Of a stretch of DNA of 64,000 bases, positions 25,228 to 37,132 are shown one piece after another (the stretch's first letter is position 1; the number at the start of each line of letters is the position of its first letter). The notes below the pieces were generated by a model. It saw only the letters and a program-made list of their open reading frames with translations. It made no database searches and was not told the origin of the DNA. The position numbers were made by a program, and so were the translations under genes. The stretch is from Chloridium humicola (Eukaryota; Ascomycota; Sordariomycetes; Chaetosphaeriales; Chaetosphaeriaceae): assembly GCA_027569505.1 (NCBI GenBank), contig JAPDFF010000083.1, forward strand, positions 1 to 64,000, in the 5' to 3' direction.

Positions 25228-26519
25228 TCAGGAGCGGCTCGCAACATCCCCCGCCGGAACTTCCGTCTTCCAAAAGCTCTTCATCGGCTTCAGCCCCCAC
25301 CGCCCAAACATGGCCGCATCCTCATCCCATCCATTACACTCCGTTGTCAGCATCTTCTCGCCCGTGAAGATGGCGTTCGCCCCGGCCATGAAGCACAGTG
25401 CCTGCTGCTCCTCCGCCATCGTCTTCCTGCCTGCCGCAATACGAATGATGGTAGCCGGCATGATGATCCGCGCAGTAGCAATGGTGCGCAGCATGCTTGT
25501 AAACTCCACCGACTTCCTCTCTCCCAGCGGTGTCCCCTTGATAGGCACGAGCGCATTAACAGGGAAACTCTCAGGGTGACTCGGGAGCGTCGCAACAGTA
25601 TACAACAGACCAACACGGTCCTCAGACGTCTCTCCCAGCCCCAGAATCCCCCCTGAACAGACGTTAATGCCCGCATCGCGCACATGCCCCAGCGTCTTCA
25701 ACCGCTCATCGTACGTGCGCGTCGAAATGACACTCGGGTAAAACTCCCGACTGGTGTCCACATTATGATTATACGCCGTCAGTCCCGCTTCCTTTAACTC
25801 CCTTGCCTGCTCGGCATCAATCATGCCCAGCGTGACGCACGACTCCATGCCCAGTGCTCTTACGCCCGCGACCATGTCCTTGATGTTGCGCAGGCTGTTC
25901 TTCCGGCCGCGCATGTCGCGCCACGCGGCGCCCATGCAGAAGCGGGTGCTGCCGTTTTGCTTGGCAATGCGGGCTGCCTCGAGGACGGCGTCGACGGTCT
26001 CAACACGCTTGGCTTCGACGCCGGTGCCCTTTTGGTAGCGGGTCGATTGCGCGCAGTAGGAGCAGTCTTCGGTGCAGCCGCCGGTTTTGATGTTCATTAG
26101 GGTGCAGAGTTGGACGGAGGCGGGGTTGTGGAAGCGGCGGTGGATGGTGGCCTTTGAGGGGGGTCAGTGGCATGGTCTTGGTTAAGCCAAGAACGGTGCT
26201 TGGGAATGCTCACGGCTTGATAGGCCAATTCCATCAACGGCTGGTAGTAGATTGCCGAAATCTCGTCTCGAGTCCAGTTATGTCTCGGGGCGGTGGCGGC
26301 AACCGCCTCCTGTAGGATCCGCTGGGCTCGTTGTTGGCGCTCTGCATCGTGTTGTGGTTGAGGCGACGGGGGAGGGTGAGATGCTGGTGATGGTGCTTCA
26401 ACAACTGTTGACATGCGGAGTTGAACGGCCCTCGGTTGTAGGAGGTTGCCGCGGGGAGCCGCGGAGGCCGAACGCAGGCGGGCCGCCCGCAGCAACACCA
26501 GCTGGGATGAGGCTCTCAT
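25228..26519 (-). CDS. BIO2: Biotin synthase, mitochondrial
   Basis: Biotin synthase inserts sulphur into dethiobiotin in the last step of biotin synthesis, using radical SAM chemistry and two iron-sulphur clusters. Exon 1 (26519-26214) and exon 2 (26151-25228) are joined in phase 0 across a 62-nt gtgagc...aaag intron, giving 409 residues. The first 35 residues are rich in Arg, Ala and Leu without acidic residues, a typical mitochondrial presequence. The radical SAM cysteines form CxxxCxxC at 128, 132 and 135 (CTEDCSYC). YNHNVDTS and CSGGILGLGE blocks and the RIAAGRK segment, whose Arg binds the [2Fe-2S] cluster, are present. Length and blocks match fungal BIO2. The C-terminus after FWKTEVPA is short. 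Confidence 0.95.
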
Positions 26520-27050
26520 GTCGTAAAATGAAGATTCCTGTGGATGAATTGAACGACCGAGTACTGGAGATCCGTCTTTTCTTGCAGAAAGAAATGCAAG
26601 AAGGCCACATCGAAGGTTGAGGTGCCGTCTCAGCTCACAATTTGTTGAGCATCCCGCGTTGAGATGCAACCCTGAGTGGGGACATGCGAGGAGACATCGT
26701 CGCGTGGGGTGAGTCAACTCCTCGCACTCCATGCAGCACCTGAATGCCAAGTCGTCCGATGACTGACAAAAGCCCCGATAACGGTCCAGGCGAAGGAGAA
26801 AGCTTCGCGTTCTGCGCCGGCCGTTGAAAGCCGCGGACGGCCGGTCCGTCCAGAGACACAGTTTGCGTCTACCCATCCCTGAATCAAGGCTCGGAGACTG
26901 GCGAGTTCGCAGCCATTTGCGCAAAAACGTCAGTGCCGCGATGCGATGTCTGCCGTACTTCTGCCTGGGAGGATTGTCGATGGGCCATCAGGCGCAACCT
27001 TCCTTCAAAAGCATCCCCGTCCTGTCGTGAACTCGGGCACTGCCAGCAGC
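26520..27050. other. BIO2 promoter / PSF3 terminator interval
   Basis: This 531-base region lies between two minus-strand genes. No open frame with family-like sequence is present and no specific operator was recognised. Confidence 0.5.
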
Positions 27051-27708
27051 TCAAAACCTCTTGACACCCTCCATCCACTCCTTTCCGGATTTTGCACCAT
27101 CATGCGCCTTGCGGAACAATTTCCTCTCCCACTCCTCAAGCCCCCTGAGGAAATCCTCCCCGGCGCCTCCAATTCCGAGGTTGCTCCCCTCCTCGGCCGC
27201 ACCCTTGCCCTTGTGCCCCACTCCGCCGACTTTGCGCGCGTGAAGCGCGATCTCAGACGCGCGGGTGACGAAAGTTTTGCGGAGAACTGCAGCCAACTCT
27301 TGCTCCTCGGACAGTTCCATCATGTGCGTAGCCAGGCCGTAGAAGTGGGCGCTCTGGTCGCGGAGCGGTACGGCGCGCGGGTCGGCCTTGAGGGCTTGGA
27401 TAACATCGTTGCTGAGGGCTAACGGGAGGTCGAATGTGACGAAGGATTTGCCCTCGATGTCGCCTGTGTTGGCAATCGCGAGCATTTCGGCGAGCCAGAG
27501 GGGGAGGCTGACTTTGGTACCAGCCTTAAGCGGTTGTGTCGGAGTGTTGTCGAGGTAGCCTAGGTCGGGGAGTTCGAGCTGGAAGGTACAGGGGATTTTC
27601 TGTGAAGGTCGTTGTCAGGTTCAGGGTTTTGGGCTTGGACAAGATTGGGAGCAGTCGGGGCTTTACCTCTGCATCGGTAAGAATGGAGTCGATGTCGTAG
27701 TAAGACAT
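27051..27708 (-). CDS. PSF3: DNA replication complex GINS subunit PSF3
   Basis: PSF3 is one of four GINS subunits that, with Cdc45 and Mcm2-7, make the replicative helicase in the nucleus. Exon 1 (27708-27667) encodes MSYYDIDSILTDAE and exon 2 (27599-27051) the rest, 196 residues in all. The intron has gtaaag and cacag signals. The segments LPLWLAEMLAI, LDNTPTQPLKAGTKV and the helical end with LEEWERKLFRKAHDG match fungal PSF3, and the length is as expected. The gene is divergent from the MnSOD gene, with 392 bases between the two start codons. ACGCG-containing elements in that gap suggest G1/S control (see the regulatory entry). Confidence 0.9.
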
Positions 27709-27827
27709 GTTGATAGTACAATCGCGTCGAAAAAAAAAAAACAGAAATAACGGAAAGAACACGACCGAATTTACGACCGATTTGCTGTCTCAAGAAGGCC
27801 CTCGCCAACAAGAGGAGCACGACGATA

Positions 27828-27850
27828 ACGCGAAATGGAGGGGCACGCGC
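27828..27850. promoter_or_regulatory. MCB/SCB-like elements in the PSF3-SOD2 divergent promoter
   Basis: ACGCGAAA at 27828-27835 combines an MCB core (ACGCG) with a perfect SCB consensus (CRCGAAA). ACGCGC follows at 27845-27850. They lie about 120-140 nt upstream of the PSF3 start. In yeasts such sites bind the MBF/SBF factors that switch on S-phase genes. Function here is inference. Confidence 0.45.
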
Positions 27851-28100
27851 CTGTGGCTGATGCTCATGGCTGGGGATGCACTAGCCACAAGGGTTCTTGA
27901 GTTGCCGAAATGTGGGGCAATGACGAAATGGTGAAGTTGCCGAAGCTTCCCCCGAGCTTCGACGGATCGCCGAACAAGTTTGACAGTTGGACTCGGCTCT
28001 ACGGCAACCCTGAACTCTTCGAAGGTACAACAACACACATCCCATCGCCGGCATCTGCAGTTCTCAATTGACCTTCCCGCACTAGATATCCATCACCAAC

Positions 28101-28934
28101 ATGTCTGCTTCTCTCTTCCGCACTGCTCCCGCCCTCCGCGGAGCTCTCAGAGCTGCCGGAGCTGTCAAGCCGGCCGCCTTCGCCAGCACGAGCTTCGTGC
28201 GCGGCAAGGCCACGCTCCCTGAACTTTCGTGTAAGTTACCGTACTACACCCTCGGACGATACGCAAGTATTGACCGCTTCAACCCGCAGACGACTACGGC
28301 GCCCTCGAGCCTTACATCTCGGCCGAGATCATGGAGCTCCACCACTCGAAGCACCACCAAACATACGTGAACGGCCTCAACAGCGCGCTCGAGAGCATTG
28401 CCGAGGCCGAGAGCAAGGGCGACTTCACCAAGGCTGCGTCCGCGGCGCCCCTCCTCAACTTCCACGGCGGCGGCCACCTCAACCACAGCCTCTTCTGGGA
28501 GAACCTGGCGCCCGCCAGCCGCGAGGGCGGCGGCGAGCCGTCTGGCGCTCTGAAGGTGCGTTCCTCGCCCCAGATTACCTTCAGCCCGCCATGATCCACC
28601 AAGACACCTCCGTGCTAACCCACCCCCCCAGACCGCCATCAACTCGGACTTCGGCTCCTTTGAGGCCTTCCGCAAGCAGACCAACACGGCGCTGGCAGGC
28701 ATCCAGGGCAGCGGCTGGGCGTGGCTGGTCAAGGACAAGGCGGCGGGCACCCTGGGGCTGGTGACGCGCGCCAACCAGGACCCGGTCACGGGCAACTTTG
28801 TGCCGCTGATGGGCATCGACGCGTGGGAGCACGCGTACTACCTGCAGTACGAGAACCGCAAGGCCGAGTACTTTGACGCCATCTGGAATGTGATTAACTG
28901 GAAGACGGTGGCGGCGCGGTTTGAGAAGGCTTAG
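28101..28934 (+). CDS. SOD2: Superoxide dismutase [Mn], mitochondrial
   Basis: The enzyme dismutes superoxide in the mitochondrial matrix. Three exons (28101-28230, 28290-28555, 28632-28934) with gtaagt and gtgcgt donors give 232 residues. The N-terminal 36 residues are Arg/Ala-rich, ending near FVRGKATLPELSYDYG, where mature MnSODs begin. Metal-ligand contexts are present: MELHHSKHHQTYVNGL, the GGHLNHSLFW helix, and DAWEHAYYLQY with the Asp and His ligands. The GSGWAWLVKD block is also in place. It diverges from PSF3 over a 392-base shared promoter. Nothing is unusual apart from a Gly-rich HGGGHLNH, which is normal for the family. Confidence 0.96.
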
Positions 28935-31927
28935 GTTGGTGCTGACTGCCTAACCTTGGGACTGACCTTGAAGCTGGGAGGGGGCTGATTTGTGTACCAT
29001 CTTAGCGAGAGCTTATTGTTCAACTGCTGTACCATGGGAAGGTCAATCTGACTTTTTGAACTCACCGGGAACGACAGGTGTCTGCCATTCGACTGTTCAT
29101 CAACATCATCTGCGTTACTCAGTTCCGCCATCAGCCCAGATCTCCCTCCACCACAGGTGGCTTTTTGCAAAGTTTGCGCGACGGCTACAGAAAAGTTCTG
29201 TCTCCACACCGACAGCTTTCTGGCCTGTATCGGTCCGGACAACAGGCATCGGCAGCGACAGTAGACCCATCCAAGGTGGTGGTGCCATCAGGCAGAGGAT
29301 CCCTGTTGCTCGCCTCGCTGGCCACCCCCGTTCAGCCCAGCATCAGCGGTCCCCAAATTCTCCGACAGGAAGCTGGATTCTCTGTTTTGGTTCAAAGGGA
29401 AAGAGACAGGGCACGTGAAAGAATGACTAAAAACTCGGTGACCATCAGGTCACCGTCACCCAGATTCGTTGCTCACCGCATTCATGCATAGGCAAGCAGC
29501 TGCCTCATCAAGCCAATTGCCCATCCCAGGGCAATAAACCCCAAATACAGAACCAAGCTGGCAATGCGAGCCCCTGGCTTGTCGTGTTGTTCCTAGATCT
29601 CCTTTTCCAGGAGGTCCGACCACCAAGGGACTGGTCCCATGACCTTCGAGCTGCCCTGGTATTTCTGGATCCAGGGTCTTCACCACGCCATGGAACAGGT
29701 GAGTCTCTCACTTCATTGTTCTCTCCCAGTATTTCTCGAGGATTTCCCCACGTTTACCCCAACGTCGAACGATGTGTCCCCCCTCCCCGGTTGTTCCGAA
29801 GCGCTGGGGTGCTTGAGCTTCAAGTCCCAGGCAGGGCGGAGACTTGTCGGATGGAATCTTGGCAGAACAGCTGCCACATCCTTGCAAATGCACGCCAAGC
29901 CTGGCAGTTGATGCCCCACTCAGCCCTCGACACGACCACAGAGAGAGACATCCATGGATACCCTCAAGGTTTTGCGTTCCATTGGCTTGCAACGCCCGAG
30001 ACGCTGCAGGTGACAGCCAACCTGGAGATCTCCGGTTTGTGACCGTTGATTCTGGGTGTCACACAAGGAACAAAAAAATGTTTCTCTTCTGGTCGTTCAA
30101 CTCGACCGTTGCGCGGCCACCCCTTGTGCGACGCTACTGTCCTCGCCGCGGCGGCAATGCTCGTGCTAACAACCGAAGACGATGGATCCGGTTCCCGGCA
30201 CATGGAGAGGTGGGGTCCGCCTGCTTGCCCCGCCTGAGCTTCGTGGAGCTTGGGACGGGCATCAAGACCTTGAATCGCTCACCGGGTTCGACGGGAGGGA
30301 GCCGGCGTGCGGGCATGTTCCTCGGCTTCCTGCGCTCGTCTTGTTCCAGAAGGAGGCTGTTCACATGACCAAGGTTGCGTGCTTTCTCTTGCTCTGCCTC
30401 TGAATGTCGTATTGGGCATCAGAACATTCCCCTGGGTATGGCTCGACCCCTGCATCGAAACCCAGATTCGAGCATTCCCTGCTATCCCAGAAACCAGAAA
30501 CTCGTCCGAACCGTGACCATGGGCTCTGGAGCCGCGCCTCGAGTCCAATTGCCAGGAGAGATGGTACGAGTGGCGTGTAGCATCGAGTTCCCAGTTCAGC
30601 TCCTGGATGTCCCTCATCAGCGTCGTATGATCCCTCCTGCTTCATCGCTCCCACCCTTGCCCATAAAGTGACACAGCGGCTCTCCTACCACCCTTTTCCT
30701 CCCAATGCCGACCTTGCATATCTCGACAATCTCAAACTCGGCTCGGCTGCAACACAGACAACACTTCTCATCTCTCGGTTCATCCATCGGCATCGGCTCC
30801 TTCGGTCGTGAAGCGTCATCATTCCAGGCCGTTGCGACCCCGCCATCCCGCGAAATCCACAGTGGATCACCCCACTAAATCCCGTGCCCCACCAGCCGAA
30901 TTCGTGCAAGTCCAGCCCAACCCTGGCTTCAGACCCCACTTCCAACGCACGACACAGCAGGGCTGTTGGATCATCTCGGACGTTGACATCACCATCACGC
31001 CTGGGAGCGAGGGGGAGGGACCCTTGTGAGCTACGGGACTTTGTCTAAATAGATCACTTTTCCATCCAGGGCCGGCAAACTCAATGCCAGAATAGGAGGA
31101 ATTCCATCAGTTCAGCCCAACCCAGAGTCTCAGACCACCTTGACAACCCTCAAGGTTCCCCAACGACTTACACATCACAAACTGACAGCCAAGCCGCGGA
31201 AGACGCCCGCATCCCGACCGACCCCCAAGCCCGGAGTCTGCTGTACGACCGCCGGGAGCACATCCGTCCGTTCATCATCTCCGATCGTCAGATTCCTCAC
31301 CGCCGGCTGCGACAGTCCAGCGGAGTGCGTGTAAGTCAGCTTTCTCGTGGTGATCCCTACCTCCTCGTTCTGTCGTGGGATCGATAGTCCCCGCCCAACA
31401 TTCCCCTACCCTTCAATATCACAACCCCCCATCGCATGCTGTCGGCCACAGCTGGCACAACATGGTTTGATGGTTGGTCTTTCACCGACATTGCTAGCCG
31501 CATCTCCATGCAAGAGGGGGCGTGGCGGCAATGGTAAACCACTGGCAACGGCAACCTGTCAAAAGACGTGGCAGTCCTCGTCCGTCCAATAGCCCCTCCT
31601 CGGACAGGCAGTCGGGTTGCGGCATGGCCACAGTCGAGTCGGGTCTCACTCCGCGTGCTGTCGCTGGATGTTATCCCATCAAGTGTCTTGCCGATAGCGG
31701 ACAGGCTTGGGGTCGTTCTGCAGCACGGGGGGTTGTGACACGGCGCGCGGGGTGAGGGAGATGTGTCCTACATCGGGGTGGCACTCGAGAAAGGGGCAAA
31801 TCCCACCGAGTCCCCTCGCCAGTCGACACCGACACGCGGTGTGTCCCGAGATGTCGGATCGAGGCATTGACAATCTCGTCTCGCAGGAAGAGTAGCACAG
31901 AAAAGCGGAAGCGGAAAGGGTGAGATC
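28935..31927. other. 3-kb gene-free region upstream of trehalose phosphorylase
   Basis: No supported gene lies between SOD2 and the trehalose phosphorylase gene. Many overlapping open frames exist on both strands, none longer than about 175 codons and none with family-like sequence. The distal part probably holds the SOD2 terminator and the proximal part a long promoter. Five copies of the STRE pentamer lie in the last 525 bases (listed separately). Confidence 0.5.
31403..31816. promoter_or_regulatory. Cluster of STRE pentamers upstream of trehalose phosphorylase
   Basis: CCCCT or its complement AGGGG occurs at 31403-31407, 31515-31519, 31593-31597, 31792-31796 and 31812-31816, all within 525 bases of the start codon at 31928. 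In fungi this pentamer binds stress-activated zinc-finger factors of the Msn2/SEB-1 type. A pentamer is short, so chance occurrence in GC-rich DNA is a real alternative. Confidence 0.35.
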
Positions 31928-34900
31928 ATGACCGACCGATCTTCAGACGGCGTGGGCGAGAACGCGCACATCCAGCCGAAAGACTGGGCCCAGGGAAGCA
32001 ACCTCGAGGTGGGAGAAGAAGGAGGTGCAGGTGTTGCCCCACCCCACCTTCCCGACCGCGACAACCAGGAAGACCTGCCCAGGTAGGAGCTACCCACCCT
32101 CCCCCCTCACCCATCCATGTCCGCAGCTGCACGCACGAGCAGCAACAGGGCGACCTGCGTCACCGCCTCGAGGCAGCAGCACGCGGCTCCCCGCCCCATG
32201 CCTCCCCTCCAATGCCTTCCATTCGTTCCATCTCACATCCTCCTCCACCAAACAAAATTGCCAAAATTAACAAATTGAACTCCCCGCGAACAGGTCCGTC
32301 CCACGCCACCACCCGTCCTCGGGCCCCTCCCCGCACCAGCAGCAACCCGAGCCGCAATCTGCCTCTCTCTCCCCGTGTTCGTCGCCGCCACCGTCGTCTG
32401 GGCAAGCACCACCACCCCACTCCAGCACCAATCTCTCGTCCAACCCACACCATCCTGACCCGCCTGCTGTATCCTCCTCGTGGGCGTCGGCAGCTATAAG
32501 CGCTGCTGCCCACCTCGCTGACCGCATCCCAACTCCGCGCATCATTGATCGTGATCGAATCCGCTCTCTAGCCAGCGGCGACCCCTCCCCAGCATCCAGC
32601 GGCACCGAGAACGACCTCGAGTCAACCACCAAGTCCAGCACCCACGCTGGTGACCACCACCACCACCAACACCGCCCCCACAAGAGCATCCGCCCCTTCA
32701 TCCGCGCAGTCATGGCGTTCGAGAAGAGCCGCAAGTTCTCCACGGGCACTTCGGTGCACCGTAAGCGTCAGATGAGCACGCTTGTCGAGAGAGAGGGTCA
32801 CTTTGGTCCGTCGCTCACGGTATGTCGTTGGCATTCTACCTGTGAAGCAATGTTGCTGACTTAACAAGACGCTCTACCTGGGTATCTCGGCCGTCTTCGC
32901 CGATGACCACACTGCCGTCGTGGCCCTGGCCATCCACGACACTGTCTACTTGGTCGACTTCTCCGTCAAGCGTATCGTCCTGGACGACGCCATGAGGATG
33001 GGCGCCGACCTCATCGCCGACTATGTCATCTCCGAGGTCGAGAAGTACGAGCACGAGAACTTTTCCAAGTTCATTGGCGCCGGCCTCCCGACCACGCTCA
33101 AGTACATGAGCCCCTCTCTGTGCTCCCGTCTGTGGCTCGAGCTGGACATTGTGCCCATTGTCATGCGCCCCGATGACGAGCACAAGGAGAAATCGTTCTG
33201 GGACGTCAAGCGCGTCGACGAGCAGGCTGATTCTATGGCCCGCAAGTGTATTATGTGGGTGAACAGGCATTTATTTGGGTTTGTAAAGTGACTGACACAC
33301 GACACAGGAACTTTGGCCCCTCGCTTGTCCCCTTGCTTCAGGTTGGCTGGCGCGGCGTTGTCCAGACTGACGCTGGCTTCCGCGTCCACCTGACCACCGT
33401 CCAGAACCACAAGGACACCTGCGGCAGGGCCACCTGGGAAACTATGCTCACCTACGCTAAGCAGCTCAGGGGCAACAAGACCAAGATTGCCTTCTTCAGC
33501 TCCACTCCCCAGGGCGGTGGTGTCGCCCTCATGCGTCACGCCTTGGTGCGCTTTGCGCGTCTCATGGGCGTCGACCTGACGTGGTATGGTGAGTACAATA
33601 TCCGATTCCTCGGCCCCTGGGACACAAAGTAACACCTTGTAGTGCCCAAGCCTCGGCCGGGCGTGTTCCGTATCACCAAGAACATCCACAACATCCTCCA
33701 GGGAGTCAGCCATCCGGATCAGCGCATCTCGGCCGATGAGAAGCAGGCCATCATTGACTGGATTACCGAGAATGCCAACCGCTACTGGTTCTCTGAGGGT
33801 GGCCCTCTTTGCCCTCCTGAGGAGGGAGGTGCGGACGTCGTCATTGTGAGTAAAACCCCCTTTTTGGAACTTCCTTGCCGCCGCGGTGGCGCCACCCAGT
33901 TCCATCCTCCCGCGCTCTCACCCTCCATCATGCAAGCCCATGTCTGCAAGGTTGCTGCACCACTATCACCCAACCCGGTGTACACCGGGGGGGCGTGGGG
34001 GAGTAATTACACACCTCGATGACATTCCATGCTGACGAATCCAGATCGACGACCCGCAAATGCCGGGCCTCATCCCCATGATCAAGAAGGTCACACCGTA
34101 TCGCCCGGTGCTGTACCGCTCCCACATCCAGATCCGCAGCGACCTCGTCGCCAAGGCGGGCTCGCCCCAGGCCGACATCTGGGACTTCCTCTGGAGCAAC
34201 ATCCAGGGCTGCGACATGTTTATCAGCCACCCCATCCCCATCTTTGTTCCCCACACCGTCCCCCGCGAGAAGGTCGTTTACTTCCCGGCCACCACCGATT
34301 GGCTCGATGGGCTAAACAAGCACCTCAACAAATGGGATTCGGGCTACTATGGCAACATGTACAACATTGCCTGCCACACCCAGCGCATGTAAGTTGCCTC
34401 TTCTAACAGACACTGTTGACAATGCTAACAACACCAGGACCGAGCTCAACTGGCCCGCGCGCAAGTACATCATCCAGGTTGCGCGCTTCGACCCCTCCAA
34501 AGGCATCCCGACGGTCATCGACTCGTACGCCGAGTTCCGCCGCCGCTGCGAGAAGGCCGGTATGACCGACGTTCCGCAGCTGGTGGTGTGCGGCAACGGC
34601 TCGGTCGACGACCCCGACGCCAGCCTCATCTACGACCAGACCATGAGCCAGCTCGAGACATACTACCCCGACCTTATTAAGGACGTCAGCGTTATGCGTC
34701 TTGACCCCAACGATCAGCTTATCAACACGGTGCTGGCCAACGCCCATGTCGTGCTGCAGTTGTCGACCCGTGAGGGGTTTGAGGTGAAGGTTTCCGAGGC
34801 GCTGCATGCGGGACGGCCGGTGATTGTTACGAATACTGGAGGTATCCCGTTGCAGGTCAAGGACAAGGAGAATGGCTTCCTGGTTGCGCCTGGTGACTGG

Positions 34901-35272
34901 AAGGCTGTTGCCGGCCATCTCATGGATCTTTTCACGGACGATGACCTCTGGAAGCGCATGAGCCACGCCGCTGCTACGGGTGTTTCGGATGAGGTGGGGA
35001 CTGTCGGCAACGCACTGGGATGGTTTTACCTCGCGGCGAAGTGGAATGAGGTCGGTGTGGAGAGGCATGGTAAGGGTGGGCTGAAGGGAGGCGAGAAGTG
35101 GGTGAATGATATGGCGAGGGAGGATGCGGGGTATTTCTATGCGCAGAGTGAGAATAGGCTGCCGAGGCATTTTACGCAGAGGAGGGAGGTGGCCGTGCAT
35201 AGGAAGGCTGAGGAGGCTGTACCGGCGCCCGAGGTGGAGGGGGAGGGGGAAGTTGAGGCTGCGGCTGAGTGA
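31928..35272 (+). CDS. ccg-9: Trehalose phosphorylase / clock-controlled CCG-9 homologue
   Basis: This is a GT4-family retaining glycosyltransferase that makes or splits trehalose (glucose-1-phosphate plus glucose) in the cytosol. Seven exons fit in frame: 31928-32082, 32294-32819, 32869-33254, 33308-33588, 33643-33845, 34045-34388 and 34438-35272, giving 909 residues. All introns have GT donors and AG acceptors. The first 230 residues are disordered, Pro/Ser/His-rich, and include a GDHHHHQH stretch. The catalytic part includes GWRGVVQTDAGFRVHL, YRSHIQIRSDL and YFPATTDWLDGLNKH. The C-terminal Rossmann half has IIQVARFDPSKGIPTVIDSYAEF, LQLSTREGFEVKVSEALHAG (E-x7-E motif) and TNTGGIPLQV. The C-terminus is Glu-rich. 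In Neurospora the orthologue CCG-9 is clock-controlled; regulation here is inferred from homology and the STRE cluster. Confidence 0.93.
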
Positions 35273-36018
35273 GGAGGAGGGAGTGGATAGAAAGGGGTGG
35301 AGGGAATGGGGGGAAGGGGGGCAAGGGGCGGGGGAGGGAGAAGGGGAAGAGGATATGTTAGATGTCATGTCGATACCATGGAGAGATTTTCTGTTGTTAC
35401 TTGCTTGTTTGCTTGCTAGGTAGAAGAATTAAGATGTTTGGCTTTGTTTCTGAACTGGACTGGCAGAAACTGTGAGACATTGGGTATTGGTGGGCTTCTA
35501 AGTTGTAAGAGGGTTGCTGGTGTTGAGGTGATGGGAGCATGGCGTAGGTTCTTGGGTAGCCAGCTCGGCATCTGGTGCTTTCGAGATAGGGACATGGCCA
35601 GAGAGGTGCAGTGGACTTCTAACGCAGACAAAGCGGGACTGGAAGGAAGACTTGGATGGGTGGTTTAGTTTAATGAGTTGCCCAGTCGTGCCAACCGTGT
35701 TGCCCCAGAAAAAGTGAGAAGGTGGGGAGGTGTCGGAGCAAATACCTACTGTGGAAACCAAACAGTTCAGTTCGAGACAAATGCGCTATCCTACAGCCCA
35801 TGCTGCTGTCAAGCGTATGCCTCCACGGCTATGGGTTTAAAAGGACGTAGCTGCTTGCACTTTGCAACGAACCAGAGTTGCCCTGTTTTCCCTTTCTTCT
35901 CTATCAACAAGTCTACAGCTCTCCGTAAACCGAGAGCTCATCAGCCAAACAAACCCCATGAAACGCCACATAAATACCCTATATCCTAAATCCCGCCCCC
36001 ATCTCTCCCCTCTCTAAC
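35273..36018. other. Convergent intergenic region, no gene seen
   Basis: This lies between the 3' ends of the trehalose phosphorylase and thymidylate synthase genes. It is likely shared terminator sequence; no coding or RNA gene is recognised. Confidence 0.5.
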
Positions 36019-37132
36019 TCAAACCGACATCTCCATAACAATCCCCCTATGCGGATTATACCCCCTCACCGCAAAGTCCTCCGCACGCCACCCATCCACC
36101 ACCCCATCGCCCCTCTTCCCCAACCCCTCTGCCTCCCGCACGATATCCAGCTCGGGGAAATCTCGCGGCTCCCGCTCAAGCTGGGTTTCGAGCGCCGAGA
36201 CGTGGTTGAGATAGATGTGGGCGTCGCCCATCACGTGGGTCAGGCTGCCGGGGACGAGGTCGCATGCGTGCGCGAGAATGTGGGTGAGAAGCGCGTAGGA
36301 GGCGATGTTGAAGGGGACGCCGAGACCCATATCGCAGGAGCGTTGATAGAGTTGGCAGTGGAGGTGGCCCTGGGGTTTGGATTGGGGGGTTGGTGTGTCC
36401 ATGGGGGTGGGGGTGGAGGAGGTTGTTGGTGGTTGGGTATCCTTGCGAGACCCTGGGTAGGAGACGTAGAACTGCGCAAACATGTGGCACGGCGGCAGGA
36501 CCATGCGCGACATGTCGGCCGGGTTCCAGGCGCTGAGGACGAGGCGGCGGTCGTAGGGGTTTGTGCGCAGCATGTGCACAATGCGTGCAAGCTGGTCGAC
36601 GCCCTTGCCTGTGTAGTCTGTCTTAGAGTCGACGTACTCGGCGCCGAAATGCCGCCATTGGAAGCCGTACACGGGGCCCAGGTCGCCGGCCTCGCGGTCC
36701 GTCAGGCCCAGGCTGTCGAGGAACTCGCGCGAGCCGTTGCCGTCCCAGATCTTGACGCCCTGTGAAGAGAGGGTCTGAGAGGAGGTGTCGCCTGAGATGA
36801 ACCAGAGGAGCTCGGCGATGACGGCTTTGGTGAAGACGCGCTTGGTGGTGAGGAGCGGGAGGATGGGGACGCCGGAGCGGTTGAGGGAGAATTTGAGCGG
36901 GCGCGGGGCGAAGATGGAGTAGGTGCCGGTGCCGGTGCTGGAGAAAAAGAATGTTAGCTGCGTGTCAGGACGGGGGTTGGGAAGAGAAAGAGACGGACCG
37001 ATCCTCCCGGAGCTCGCCCTGGTCGAGAATCTCGCGGACGAGGTCGAGGTACTGGTACTCCTCGTGGCGGGGAGTGGAAGAGGAGGCAGCAGCAGGTGCC
37101 GCTGCGGGCGTATCGTTTTGCGTGACTGTCAT
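36019..37132 (-). CDS. Thymidylate synthase
   Basis: Thymidylate synthase methylates dUMP to dTMP with methylene-tetrahydrofolate, for DNA synthesis. Exon 1 (37132-36999) and exon 2 (36937-36019) are joined across a 61-nt gtccgt...gctaaca...ccag intron, giving 350 residues. Conserved blocks are clear: HEEYQYLDLVREIL, RTGTGTYSIFAP, TTKRVFTKAVIAELLWFISG, GPVYGFQWRHFGAEY, the catalytic Cys-195 in LPPCHMFAQFYV, LYQRSCDMGLGVPFNIASYALL and HVMGDAHIYLNH. A Pro/Thr/Ser-rich insert of about 35 residues sits between FYVSYPG and LHCQLYQRS; inserts at this place occur in other fungal enzymes. The promoter has three ACGCG elements about 105-130 nt before the ATG. A corresponding yeast symbol would be CDC21. 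Confidence 0.95.

Noticed and set aside
28935..31927. Several open frames of 100-175 codons between SOD2 and trehalose phosphorylase
   Set aside because: All are composition-driven, mutually overlapping and without introns or family-like sequence.
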